Source of the DNA: Limnospira fusiformis SAG 85.79
Lineage (GTDB): Bacteria > Cyanobacteriota > Cyanobacteriia > Cyanobacteriales > Microcoleaceae
NCBI RefSeq assembly: GCF_012516315.1
Contig: NZ_CP051185.1
Coordinates: 4,159,363-4,223,362 of the forward strand
Length of the DNA: 64,000 nucleotides
Direction: 5' to 3'
The notes under the pieces: model-generated
Database searches by the model: none
Seen by the model: the letters and a program-made list of their open reading frames with translations, nothing else
What the model was told of the DNA's origin: nothing
Shown here: positions 18,763-27,719 of the stretch, piece after piece
How positions within the stretch are numbered: the first letter of the stretch is position 1
Layout: each line of letters begins with the position of its first letter
Made by a program: the position numbers and the translations under genes

Positions 18763-19724
18763 TATAGCATTAGTCAAGGTGGTTAGGACGCAGCTTTGAG
18801 AACGGAATCCATGGCATCATGGAGAGAATCAAACTGCTCAATGCAGTGGCGAATACGGGCTTTCAGCCACGACCAACATTTCTCTATCTTGTTGAGGTCT
18901 GGCGAATAAGGTGGTAGATAGAGTAAACGGCATTGAGCTGCCTCCACCAGTTCAGCAATCCGTCCCCCTTTATGAAACGTTGCATTGTCCAATACTAGAG
19001 TCTGACCTGGCTTCAATGTTGGAATTAAGATGAACTCCAACCACAACTCAAACACTGTCCGATTACAACAACCCTCAAAGCTAAAGGGAGCTAAGAGTTG
19101 TTGATGACACCATGCGGCTATCATACTTACCCTGCCCTGCCTCTTCCCTGATTTGAGTGCATGGAAGCGTTTTCCTTCCTCGCAGTAACCATAAGGGTAA
19201 TCCGAGTCCTGACTATTCATGCCGGCTTCATCGAGGTAGACCACTTCTTCCGGCTCCATCTGTTCAATCTGAGCCATAAACTCCTCTCGCTGTTGCTCAT
19301 CACGTTCTTGGTAGCCGTAAGTTTTTTTTTCTGGTGAAGCCAATTTTCTTCAAGGCTCTGGATATGGTGCGAGGAGAGATGTCGTCATCCCAAAGTTCAG
19401 CCATTTGAGCTGCTGTTTTGTCGCCATGCTCTTGGGCAAAAGCCTTGAATTTTTCCCAGTCGGTAATTTTGTGGTTATTGCCAGGTCGGTGATGAGGTTT
19501 AGGGAGGAAGTCTCCGGTCTGTGCTTTTCTTTGCAGCCAGAGATTAATGGTGTTCCTGCTGACATGGAAAACTTGACTGGCTTCTGTTTTGGGCATACCG
19601 TCTAGTTCAATGGCATCAATAACTTTTTGTCTGAGGTCGTAACTATAGGGGGCTGGCATTTTTGGTCTTCTTAGTCATCTCGTCCTCTCCATTATACGTC
19701 CTAAGTGTTCTGTCTTGTGCTATA
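18763..19724 (-). mobile_element. ISY100-like IS630 element, copy 1
   Basis: Terminal sequences TATAGCATTAGTCAAGG and the complement of CTTGTGCTATA are shared by the copies in this window, with TA duplicated at the target. It interrupts the IS4 transposase gene, where removal of the element plus one TA rejoins TTT-ACT and restores the frame. The transposase frame (18783-19659, minus) is split by a run of nine A. Its encoded protein segments match those of copy 6, suggesting recent movement. Confidence 0.88.
18783..19659 (-). CDS. ISY100-like transposase, two frames (A9 form)
   Basis: The first frame (19659-19300) has the paired HTH (MPAPYSYDLRQKV, TEASQVFHVSRNTINLW) and ends after RKKNLRLPRT. 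The second frame (19343-18783) holds the catalytic domain with Asp in VVYLDEAGMNSQ, Asp in LVLDNATFHKG and Glu in DLNKIEKCWSW, 34 residues after the second Asp (DD34E). The junction is a run of nine A, whereas in-frame copies have eight. Production of full protein would need slippage at this run. All key residues are present. Confidence 0.8.
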
Positions 19725-20236
19725 CTTGGGCTATGAAGGTGGGTTTGTGGATTCACCAAGGTTCACCCATTCCTTTGAAGGCTCACGGACGACGCTCCCA
19801 GAGTCTTTTCCGCACTGGCTTCGATTTTCTACGCCGCACTTTCTCTAATCTGCCTTTGTTTTCAGGGCGGTTTCACCAGGCTCTACAACTTTTGTCCTGT
19901 ACTTAGCCGGGGTACTTTTCAAGGTCTGTGTAGGTAGTCGGACGAACCCCCTACTTTTCCCCTTGCCCTTTTGAGCGCAGCGTGTCAACCTATTTCGCTG
20001 CTAGTGTATTACGATGGTTCAAGTCGGACATTCGGTCTTCCTAATCATAGATGGTTAGCAGTGGTCGCGTCTTGGTAGTAGGTTCTACCTCACGCCTTCC
20101 GTTCCCCGCTTCAATCCTGGAGTTATGATTTCCAAAACTGGGGGTGGCTATCGCCGTTATTCTCTACTCCCTGATTTCTCAGTTCGTTTATGACCTTGAG
20201 TTCCCTGCCTTGCTTAGTTCCCTAAGCGTCGGGACA

Positions 20237-21198
20237 TATAGCACAAGACAGAACACTTAGGACGTATAATGGAGAGGACGAGATGACTAAGAAGACCAAA
20301 AATGCCAGCCCCCTATAGTTACGACCTCAGACAAAAAGTTATTGATGCCATTGAACTAGACGGTATGCCCAAAACAGAAGCCAGTCAAGTTTTCCATGTC
20401 AGCAGGAACACCATTAATCTCTGGCTGCAAAGAAAAGCACAGACCGGAGACTTCCTCCCTAAACCTCATCACCGACCTGGCAATAACCACAAAATTACCG
20501 ACTGGCAGAAATTCAAGGCTTTTGCCCAAGAGCATGGCCACAAAACCTCCGCTCAAATGGCTGAACTTTGGGATCACGACATCTCTCCTCGCACCATATC
20601 CAGAGCCTTGAAGAAAATTGGCTTCACCAGAAAAAAAAACTTACGGCTACCAAGAACGTGATGAGCAACAGCGAGAGGAGTTTATGGCTCAGATTGAACA
20701 GATGGAGCCGGAAGAAGTGGTCTACCTCGATGAAGCCGGCATGAATAGTCAGGACTCGGATTACCCTTATGGTTACTGCGAGGAAGGAAAACGCTTCCAT
20801 GCACTCAAATCAGGGAAGAGGCAGGGCAGGGTAAGCTATATAGCCGCATGGTGTCATCAACAACTCTTAGCTCCCTTTAGCTTTGAGGGTTGTTGTAATC
20901 GGACAGTGTTTGAGTTGTGGTTGGAGTTCATCTTAATTCCAACATTGAAGCCAGGTCAGACTCTAGTATTGGACAATGCAACGTTTCATAAAGGGGGGCG
21001 GATTGCTGAACTGGTGGAGGCAGCTCAATGCCGTTTACTCTATCTACCACCTTATTCGCCAGACCTCAACAAGATAGAGAAATGTTGGTCGTGGCTGAAA
21101 GCCCGTATTCGCCACTGCATTGAGCAGTTTGATTCTCTCCATGATGCCATGGATTCCGTTCTCAAAGCTGCGTCCTAACCACCTTAACTAATGCTATA
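20237..21198 (+). mobile_element. ISY100-like IS630 element, copy 2
   Basis: Inserted at a TA in the inner group II intron. Rejoining GGGACATA and TAACCAGTTATG reproduces the uninterrupted sequence at 30466-30480. It has full-length ends. The transposase lies in two overlapping frames (20302-20661 and 20618-21178) split at a run of nine A. Protein differences from copy 1 include DWQKF for DWEKF and WDHD for WDDD. Confidence 0.88.
20302..21178 (+). CDS. ISY100-like transposase, two frames (A9 form)
   Basis: The HTH part is encoded at 20302-20661 and the DD34E catalytic part at 20618-21178. The catalytic Asp, Asp and Glu are intact (YLDEAG, LVLDNATF, NKIEKCW). The run of nine A at the junction puts the halves out of register by one base. 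Either ribosomal or transcriptional slippage or a length change in the run would give the full protein of about 291 residues. Confidence 0.8.
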
Positions 21199-21910
21199 TA
21201 ACCAGTTATGAGGATGGTCAGGAGAGGTCTCCTTATATCCAGATTCGGAGCTGGAATCCTCACCGGGTAGTTATTTCGGGCATTTCAGCCCTATTTCATA
21301 CCCGAACGTCTCGCACCATACGCTTACACTTTTCACGCTCTGCTTGCGAGTAATATTGCTCACTTGTTTATTAGCAGAGCCTAAGAGGGGTTTAAACGTT
21401 CCGTTTATATGGGCATTCCATCTTTAGATTGGTCCTATCCACCGGGGTATTTTCAAGGTCTGTGTAGGTAGTGTAAGTAAACTCCTACTTTTCCCCTTGC
21501 TCTTTTGAGCGCAGCGTTTCAACCTGTTTCGCTACTATAAATTGACGATGGTTCAAGCCGGACATTCGGTTTCCCTAATCATAGATGATTGGCAGTGGTC
21601 GGGTTATTGGGAACAGGTTTCCCTCACGCCTTCCGTTCCCCGCTTCAATCTGACGGGTTGTGAGTCCTGAAACTGGGGGTGGCTATCGCCTTTACTCTCA
21701 ACTTCCTGCTGTACATAAAACCAGCGTTCAGTCTTGACCTTGAGTTCCCTGCCTTGTTTGGATTCCTCCAAACGTCGGGACATATAAACAGTTATGGGGA
21801 TGGTCAGAAACGAGATACGAGTTTCTTGTATTCAACCAAGGGGTTGAAGTCCCCACTAGGAGGTTATTTCGAGCATCTCAGCCCTATTTCATTCCTAAAC
21901 ATCTCGCACA

Positions 21911-22077
21911 CTCACTTATTTATTAGCAGAGCCAATGAGGGGTTTAAACGTTCCATCTATGCGGGCATTCCATCTTTAGATTTGTCCTATCCACCGGGGT
22001 ACTTTTAAAGGTCTGTGTAGGTAGTTATAACAGCCTCCTACTTTTCCCCTTGCCCTTTTGAGCGCAGCGTATCAACC
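21911..22077 (-). mobile_element. Third nested group II intron fragment
   Basis: The segment matches the middle of domain I in the other copies (GCAGAGCC, GGGCATTCCATCTTTAGATT, GGTCTGTGTAGGTAG, TTTTGAGCGCAGCGTATCAACCT). It borders the 5' end of outer intron 1, so outer intron 1 seems to have inserted into it. At the right it is cut by ISY100-like copy 3, and the sequence beyond that copy is not intron, so the remainder is lost. Confidence 0.65.
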
Positions 22078-23038
22078 TATAGCACAAGACAGGAAAGTTA
22101 GGACGTATAATCGAGAGGACGAGATGACTAAGAAGACCAAAAATGCCAGCCCCCTATAGTTACGACCTCAGACAAAAAGTTATTGATGCCATTGAACTAG
22201 ACGGTATGCCCAAAACAGAAGCCAGTCAAGTTTTCCATGTCAGCCGGAACACCATTAATCTCTGGCTGCAAAGAAAAGCACAGACCGGAGACTTCCTCCC
22301 TAAACCTCATCACCGACCTGGCAATAACCACAAAATTACCGACTGGCATAAATTCAAGGCTTTTGCCCAAGAGCATGGCGATCAAACCTCCGCTCAAATG
22401 GCTGAACTTTGGGATGACGACATCTCTCCTCGCACCATATCCAGAGCCTTGAAGAAAATTGGCTTCACCAGAAAAAAAACTTACGGCTACCAAGAACGTG
22501 ATGAGCAACAGCGAGAGGAGTTTATGGCTCAGATTGAACAGATGGAGCCACAAGAAGTGGTCTACCTCGATGAAGCCGGCATGAATAGTCAGGACTCGGA
22601 TTACCCTTATGGTTACTGCGAGGAAGGAAAACGCTTCCATGCCCTCAAATCAGGGAAGAGGCAGGGCAGGGTGAGCTATATGGCCCCATGGTGTCATCAA
22701 CAACTCTTAGCCCCCTTTAGCTTTGAGGGTTGTTGTAATCGGACAGTGTTTGAGTTGTGGTTGGAGTTCATCTTAATTCCAACACTGAAGCCAGGTCAGA
22801 CTCTAGTGCTAGACAATGCAACGTTTCATAAAGGGGGACGGATTCCTGAGCTAGTGGAGGCGGCTCAATGCCGTTTGCTCTATCTACCACCTTATTCGCC
22901 AGACCTCAACAAGATAGAGAAATGTTGTTCGTGGTTGAAAGCCCGCATTCGCCATTGTATTGAGCAGTTTGATTCTCTCCATGATGCCATGGATTCCGTT
23001 CTCCAAGCTGCGTCCTAACCACCTTGACTAATGCTATA
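22078..23038 (+). mobile_element. ISY100-like IS630 element, copy 3 (uninterrupted transposase)
   Basis: Full-length element with a TA on each side. It is one of three copies with eight A at the frame junction, and the only one whose transposase reads from the ATG to the usual C-terminus. Left flank is group II intron; right flank is unrelated DNA, so a deletion or rearrangement occurred next to it. Confidence 0.88.
22143..23018 (+). CDS. ISY100-like transposase, single full-length frame
   Basis: A 291-residue IS630/Tc1-mariner transposase in one frame. The N-terminal HTH domain covers residues 1-115 and the DDE domain about 125-291. The catalytic residues are Asp in YLDEAGMN, Asp in LDNATFHK and Glu in NKIEKCC, with the DD34E spacing. 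It differs from the other copies at conserved-looking positions: KCCSW for KCWSW, GGRIPELV for GGRIAELV and SYMAPW for SYIAAW. The open frame is therefore complete, but it may not be the most active version. If active it could move all other copies in trans. Confidence 0.88.
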   Translation: MPAPYSYDLRQKVIDAIELDGMPKTEASQVFHVSRNTINLWLQRKAQTGDFLPKPHHRPGNNHKITDWHKFKAFAQEHGDQTSAQMAELWDDDISPRTISRALKKIGFTRKKTYGYQERDEQQREEFMAQIEQMEPQEVVYLDEAGMNSQDSDYPYGYCEEGKRFHALKSGKRQGRVSYMAPWCHQQLLAPFSFEGCCNRTVFELWLEFILIPTLKPGQTLVLDNATFHKGGRIPELVEAAQCRLLYLPPYSPDLNKIEKCCSWLKARIRHCIEQFDSLHDAMDSVLQAAS

Positions 23039-23318
23039 ACATCCACGACAGCAATTAGGATACGGTCAACTTCCGCACTTATACAACAAATTACCCCAAA
23101 AAGCAAGAGGTTTTTGACAAAACTTTACATAGATTTATGTCAGTCTGGCTGTCGGTGATCAGGTGAGCAGATTGTGGTAACATAATAGGATATCCGCTCA
23201 GGTTGCAAGACCTTGGGTTCAGAAAAGATATGCTAAAACATGGCGGATCTTGATGGACTTAAAAAAGTAAGCCAAAGTAGTAGCGATAACACTGTAAAAA
23301 GCTAGGCTACACCTAAAA
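23039..23318. other. Gene-free spacer upstream of the RT-encoding intron
   Basis: These 280 bases hold no convincing coding sequence and do not match the intron or IS repeats. They form the 5' flank of the RT-encoding group II intron and may be the remains of the original region upstream of lrtA. Confidence 0.4.
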
Positions 23319-24030
23319 GTGCGAGACGTTCAGGCATGAAATAGGGTTGTAATACCCGAAATAACCGCCTGGTGGGGATTTCAGCCCATCGGTTGAATAT
23401 AAGAACCTCGCTTCTGACCATCCCCATAACTGTTTATATGTCCCGAAGCGAAAAGCAAGGCAGGGAACTCAAGGTCAATCCCACAAAGAAAATCGTAATG
23501 CTCAATTACACCATAAGGAGGAGTATTAAAACCACTTAGGCGATTGTGGGAAAGAGTAACGGCGATAGCCACCCCCAGTTTTAGGAATCACAACCCTAGG
23601 ATTGAAGCGGGGAACGGAAGGCGTGAGGGAAAACCTATTCCCAATAATCCGACCACTGCCAACCATCCATGACTAAGGAAATCTGAATGTTCCGACTTGA
23701 ACCATCGTCATTAGCAGGCAGCGAAATAGGTTGACACGCTGCGCCCAAAAGGGTAAGGGGAAAAGTAGGGTTCTTTATATAACACCTACACAGACCTTTA
23801 AAGTACTCCGGTGGATAGGACAAGTCTAAAGACGGAATGCCCATATAAACGGAACGTTTTAACCCCTCTTAGGCTCTGATTATCTGGTCGAGATAAACAG
23901 TAGTGAAAGTGTAAGCGCCAGCCTATTAGGGGATGAGATGTGACCAGAAGCTAACGCCCTGCTGTAATGGCAGGGATATGCTGACAAGTCACGGTTTGAT
24001 TGTAAAGAATAGAGTCTAGTAGGAGTCATT

Positions 24031-25841
24031 ATGACGAAAGCGAGTTTAAAGAAAGGGTTTGAGAAATCAAAGCCAATCAAGACTACGAGTGTATGGAAAG
24101 CTATACCATGGGCGAAAGTTCAACGTCAAGTTTTCAAGCTCCAAAAGAGGATATTTCAAGCAGCTAAATCGGGACAGGACGCAAAAGCAAGAAGGTGGCA
24201 ACGTCTACTGGTGAAATCATATTATGCCCGACTCTTAGCAGTGCGGCGAGTGACTCAAGATAATCAAGGCAAAAAGACAGCAGGTGTCGATGGAATGAGA
24301 GCAATCTCCCCAAGACAAAGACTGGAACTAGCTAAGAGTATCAAAGGAAATCTCAAAGCAAAACCACTGCGTAGGGTGTGGATTCAAAAACCCGGAAGGG
24401 ATGAAAAACGTCCTCTGGGAATACCCACTATCCAAGATAGAGCAAGGCAAGCCTTGGTAAAGTCGGCACTCGAACCTGAATGGGAATCGAGGTTTGAAAG
24501 CAACAGCTATGGGTTCCGACCCGGACGGTCAGCCCATGATGCAATATCCAGAATCTTTCAAAGTATAAACAAAGGAGGTTATTACATACTGGATGCAGAT
24601 ATAGCCAAATGCTCTTACCGTGAACCATGATTATCTACTGAACACAATTCATTGTCCAAGCAACCTAAAGAAAGACCTGAAACAATGGCTTAAAGCAGGA
24701 GTGCTAGATAACGGCGTTTTCGATGATACAGAAACAGGGACACCCCAAGGAGGGGTAATAAGTCCACTCCTAGCCAACATCGCACTGGATGGAATAGCTA
24801 GGTTAATTGAAACAATGTATCCTAAGAAAAATAATAGGGCTCAAGCCACTACAATAAGATACGCCGATGATTTCGTAGTAATATCACCATCACTCGAAAT
24901 TATTGAACAGTGCAAGACTGCTATTTCTGAATGGCTCAAACCTGTAGGACTAGAGATTAAACCTGAAAAGACTCGAATTTGTCACACACTCAAACCTATT
25001 GAGTATAATGGCAAAACAGAAGAACCCGGGTTTGATTTTCTCGGATTCAATATCAGGCAATACCCGGTAGGAAAATACAAGTCTGGGAAATTAGGGGAAC
25101 GAAGGAAAGGTAGTTTTCTACTTAATAAAACCCCTCACAAAATGTTGGGATTCAAAACCCACATTAAACCCAGCAATAAAGCAGTTAAAGCCCATACAGA
25201 AGTGATTAAAGGTGTAATCAAACAACATAAAACAGCACCTCAATCAGCCCTGATAAACAAACTAAACCCGATTATTCGGGGATGGTCAAACTATTATTCA
25301 GGAGTCGTCTCATCAGAGACCTTCGGTAAGCTAGACAATATAATCTGGCAGATGTTACGGGCATGGACAGTATCAAGATGCGGAAAGGCAAGTTTACGAG
25401 AAGCTAGGAAACTATTTCAGACATGGAACAGTTAAACTTAGCAATGAGGTAGAAAGGCATGAATCTTGGTTATTCCAGACCAAGGATGGACACACACTAT
25501 GGAAACATAGCTACACTCCGATTGCCAGACATACCACAATACGCCCTGAAGCAACACCATACGACGGAAATTGGACTTATTGGGCAACCAGAAAAGGACA
25601 AGCAATCGACACGCCAACAAGGGTAGCAAAACTACTCAAGAAGCAAAAAGGCAAGTGTACCTGGTGTGGGCAATACTTTACCCCATCAGACATAGTTGAA
25701 ATAGACCACATTGTACCTCGAAGTCTCGGCGGAAAGGACGAATACAAAAATCTTCAACTACTACACCGCCACTGTCACGATGATAAGACGGCACTTGACA
25801 ATGCCAACGCTGTATCCCTAACAATGGAGCAATCAGACTAG
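24031..25841 (+). pseudogene. Group II intron reverse transcriptase-maturase with HNH domain, in three frames
   Basis: Frame one (24031-24630) covers RT blocks 0-3 (TAGVDGM, RRVWIQKPGRDEKRPLGIP, GFRPGRSAHDA, YILDADIAKC). A frame change at about 24610, at what should read AKCFDRINHDYLL, moves to frame two (to 25435). That frame has GTPQGGVISPLLANIALD, the catalytic RYADDFVVIS, FDFLGFNIRQYPVGKY and the maturase domain X. A second change at about 25425 moves to frame three (to 25841) with the HNH endonuclease (CTWCGQYF, VEIDHIVPRSLGG, HRHCHDDK). All domains are recognisable, so inactivation is recent, or the indels are sequencing errors. Confidence 0.85.
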
Positions 25842-26458
25842 GAGCCGTATGATGGGAAACTATCACGTACGGTTTTGTATGGGAGGGGGAGAAGGTGACT
25901 TCTCTCTCGACACTACTAAGTTGCGACAATTTCCTTATTTTGGGGGAACCAAAGGGCATCATCAAAGTAATTCTTAACCGGAGTCTACCGCTGTGGAACG
26001 ACTGAAAAACCAGGTGATAGGTCGGCCAGTTATATTCTGGACAATCATGGATGATTGAATAGGATGATCTGTGAATTGACCCATCAAGAATTGTCAAGAG
26101 ATGCAAAGGATTTTACTGTCACGATGATAAGACGGCACTTGACAATGCCAACGCTGTATCCCTAACAATGGAGCAATCAGACTAGGAGCCGTATGATGGG
26201 AAACTATCACGTACGGTTTTGTATGGGAGGGGGAGAAGGTGACTTCTCTCTCGACACTACTAAGTTGCGACAATTTCCTTATTTTGGGGGAACCAAAGGG
26301 CATCATCAAAGTAATTCTTAACCGGAGTCTACCGCTGTGGAACGACTGAAAAACCAGGTGATAGGTCGGCCAGTTATATTCTGGACAATCATGGATGATT
26401 GAATAGGATGATCTGTGAATTGACCCATCAAGAATTGTCAAGAGATGCAAAGGATTTT
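25771..26458 (+). repeat. Tandem duplication of 344 bases across the intron 3' end
   Basis: Unit 1 is 25771-26114 and unit 2 is 26115-26458; by eye they are identical. Each unit starts ACTGTCACGATGATAAG inside the HNH coding region. Each includes the end of that gene, domains V and VI, the 3' splice site and about 195 bases of 3' flank ending GATGCAAAGGATTTT. The second copy of the HNH tail has no upstream coding sequence. Confidence 0.92.
25842..25875 (+). ncRNA. Group II intron domain V
   Basis: A 34-base hairpin starting GAGCCGTATGATGGG, with a GAAA tetraloop and the complementary arm CTATCACGTACGGTTT. It contains the catalytic AGC triad. A second identical copy lies at 26186-26219 in the tandem duplication. 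Confidence 0.88.
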
Positions 26459-26531
26459 AAAGAAATTACATTTCTGAAATGCAAAATGTTAAGGTGAAGT
26501 TAAGCCCACACTATGATCGGGAGGGAGCTGT

Positions 26532-27170
26532 ATGAAGCTTGTTATCCAGGGTAAAAATCTTGAAATTACCGATGCTATTCACGAGTATGTACAACAGAAA
26601 ATTGCCAAAGCTGTTAGTCACTTTCAGCAATTGACAAACGAAGTGGATGTCCATTTATCTGTGGCTCGGAACCCTCGGATAAATCCAAGACAAACTGCTG
26701 AAGTCACGATTTATGCCAATGGCACAGTTATTCGTGCTCAAGAAAGCAGTGAAAATCTCTATGCCAGTATTGACCTAGTAGCAGATAAAATTGCTCGTCA
26801 ATTGCGTAAGTACAAAGAAAAACGCATGGCGAAACAATATCAGCTTCCTAAGACTGGTGAAGTGGTTGCACAGAAGCCCATTGTTGATGATTTAATTGGC
26901 GATCGCACTGTGAAACTTCCAGAAGAAGTGGTGCGGACGAAATATTTTGCCATGCCTCCCATGAGCATTCAAGAAGCATTAGAACAGTTGCAGCTTATTG
27001 ATCATGATTTTTATATGTTCCGTAATGCTGAAACTGATGAGATTAATGTAATCTATCAGCGATCGCATCATGGTGGTTATGGAGTCATCCAACCCCGCAA
27101 TGGTAGCGTTCCGACCAGTAATGGTCAAACTGGTGCGGAATTGACAGAACGGGCTTCGACCTCTCCTTAA
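26532..27170 (+). CDS. lrtA: Ribosome hibernation promoting factor, long form (LrtA)
   Basis: A 212-residue long-form HPF. Residues 1-100 are the S30AE domain ([20 protein letters not shown], then [12 protein letters not shown] and [19 protein letters not shown]), which binds the 30S subunit. Residues about 140-200 form the C-terminal dimerisation domain ([30 protein letters not shown]). It stabilises idle 100S ribosomes in darkness or stress; cyanobacterial homologues are known as light-repressed LrtA. GGGAGGGAG stands 6 bases before the ATG. It is the only clear host gene within the mobile-element region, and a group II intron with its duplicated tail ends about 70 bases upstream. Confidence 0.93.
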   Translation: MKLVIQGKNLEITDAIHEYVQQKIAKAVSHFQQLTNEVDVHLSVARNPRINPRQTAEVTIYANGTVIRAQESSENLYASIDLVADKIARQLRKYKEKRMAKQYQLPKTGEVVAQKPIVDDLIGDRTVKLPEEVVRTKYFAMPPMSIQEALEQLQLIDHDFYMFRNAETDEINVIYQRSHHGGYGVIQPRNGSVPTSNGQTGAELTERASTSP

Positions 27171-27224
27171 AGTAGGTAGGTGAAGCCACATAATATAGTT
27201 GACACTCCCATTAGGGTTAGTGGC

Positions 27225-27375
27225 GGGTTTCGCCTGTCGCGCCTGTCACCGGGGAGTTAGGCGGCGCGAGGGCTTGGTTTGAGGAATCAGGCCCTTAGTT
27301 AGTTGGGATTAATCAACCCACCCTTGGATAAAAGATTGACACTCCCCGGCCTAAAGGCGCGGGGATTCGCAGTTC
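27225..27375 (-). mobile_element. Probable IS200/IS605-type right end beyond the TnpB remnant
   Basis: The stretch contains short palindromic GC-rich motifs (CACTCCCCGGCCTAAAGG, GGCGCGGGGATTC, CACCGGGGAGTTAGGCGG) directly downstream of the TnpB stop codon on the minus strand. Such hairpins mark the ends of IS200/IS605 elements. I could not define the exact cleavage site. Confidence 0.5.
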
Positions 27376-27628
27376 TACGGGAGTCCAACGACTTTACCCT
27401 CACCGAGCTTCTTGACGGTAAGCCCTGCCGCTGCAATCCCTCGGTTCCGAATGACTTGGGCGGCGGCCACGTCGCGATTGGTGATGTAGCCGCACTCAGG
27501 ACATTTATGAACCCGGATACTGAGGTCTTTCTTGACCGCTGTTGAGCATTGAGGGCACTCTTGACTGGTGCCTGCTGCTTCAACCTTGGCAAAATACACG
27601 CCACGCTTCCAGCACACCCATAGTAGGG
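27375..27628 (-). pseudogene. tnpB: TnpB C-terminal fragment (IS200/IS605 family)
   Basis: About 80 residues of the zinc-ribbon end of a TnpB RNA-guided nuclease remain: TSQECPQC, then HKCPECGYITNRDVAAAQVIRNRG, with the last catalytic Asp in NRDVAAA and four Cys of the ribbon. The stop codon is at 27375. Upstream coding sequence is gone; the frame is cut at about 27628 by the 3' end of a group II intron. No TnpA gene is nearby. The fragment cannot act as a nuclease. Confidence 0.82.
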
Positions 27629-27719
27629 GTCGAGAGAGATGTCACCATCTCCCCCTCCCATGCAAAACCGTGCTTGAGACTTTCACCTCACACGGCTCGT
27701 AGGGTGCGTCACATCCAGA
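27629..27719 (-). mobile_element. 3' end fragment of a group II intron (domains V and VI)
   Basis: On the minus strand it contains the domain V sequence GAGCCGTGTGAGGTGAAAG and its pairing arm CAAGCACGG, followed by a domain VI-like hairpin ending in CTCGACCCC at 27629. It abuts the TnpB fragment on one side and ISY100-like copy 4 on the other. It may be the 3' end of outer intron 2 (29641-32193), separated from it by two IS copies. Confidence 0.7.

Larger units (their letters stand above)
16567..19906 (+). mobile_element. IS4-family insertion sequence, itself carrying two IS insertions
   Basis: The left end CTCAGTACAGGACAAAA (from 16567) and the complement of the right end (CTAAGTACAGGACAAAA, ending at 19906) form a 17-base inverted repeat with one mismatch. 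The 9-base sequence CCGGGGTAC flanks both sides (16558-16566 and 19907-19915), a target duplication. The empty site is visible in the sister intron near 30140-30148. Removing the inner elements (about 17205-18345 and 18763-19724) leaves a unit of about 1.2-1.3 kb, a normal size for this family. Confidence 0.85.
16732..19906 (+). pseudogene. IS4-family transposase gene broken by two IS630-type insertions
   Basis: Three exon-like pieces can be joined in frame. The first is 16732 to about 17204 (MNELNRLRDTL to LTAD, with the first catalytic Asp in SLDRTCWSFG). The second is about 18346-18762 (DREFVGRDW, then the IS4 signature YARRWGIENLFGALK, a Y-2-R-3-E-6-K pattern holding the catalytic Glu). 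The third is 19723-19906 (LAFTWAMKVGLWIHQG to LLSCT). Restoration across both junctions gives a protein of about 355 residues with a complete DDE set. The stop codon lies inside the right terminal repeat. As it stands no full transposase can be made. Confidence 0.85.
16149..21316 (-). mobile_element. ORF-less group II intron (inner intron 1), interrupted by IS4 and ISY100-like elements
   Basis: On the minus strand the intron begins GTGCGAGACG at 21316 and ends near 16149. Its domain V is the complement of 16178-16215 (GGAGCCGTGTGATGGG on the minus strand). It lacks the RT gene: only about 190 bases separate domain V from the segment that lies upstream of the RT gene in the full-length intron. 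An IS4 element occupies 16567-19906 and an ISY100-like copy occupies 20237-21198. A near-identical intron at 29729-31547 lacks both inserts at those positions, so it shows the empty sites. Confidence 0.75.
15854..21910 (-). mobile_element. ORF-less group II intron (outer intron 1), split by an inner intron
   Basis: Read on the minus strand, the 5' end is at 21910 (GTGCGAGATGTTTAGG) and the domain I part runs to 21317. The remaining 3' part is 15854-16148, including a domain V (complement of AACCGTG...CACGGCTCC near 15890-15925). Between them lies a complete second intron (16149-21316). Joining the parts gives the same order as the RT-encoding intron around 23895-23960, which supports interruption rather than two chance fragments. 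No RT coding sequence remains, so mobility would depend on a protein supplied in trans. This copy itself sits in a further intron fragment at 21911. Confidence 0.72.
23319..25918 (+). mobile_element. Group II intron carrying a reverse transcriptase/HNH gene
   Basis: The 5' end GTGCGAGACGTTCAGG fits the GTGYG consensus. About 700 bases of domains I-III precede the coding region at 24031. Domain V is at 25842-25875 and domain VI at about 25879-25918, with the intron end near CGACACTAC. It is the only copy in the window retaining the protein gene, and the domain I sequence is closely related to the minus-strand ORF-less copies, so its protein may have mobilised them. The gene is broken by frame changes. 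Confidence 0.85.

Noticed and set aside
24031..25918. Diversity-generating retroelement or retron, suggested by the RT
   Set aside because: The RT has a maturase X domain and HNH, and is framed by GTGCG and domain V, all typical of group II introns. No template repeat pair or retron ncRNA was seen.
25678..26450. Two near-identical minus-strand frames (MHLLTILDGSIHRSS...)
   Set aside because: They are antisense to intron domains V and VI and the exon; the repetition is explained by the 344-base duplication.
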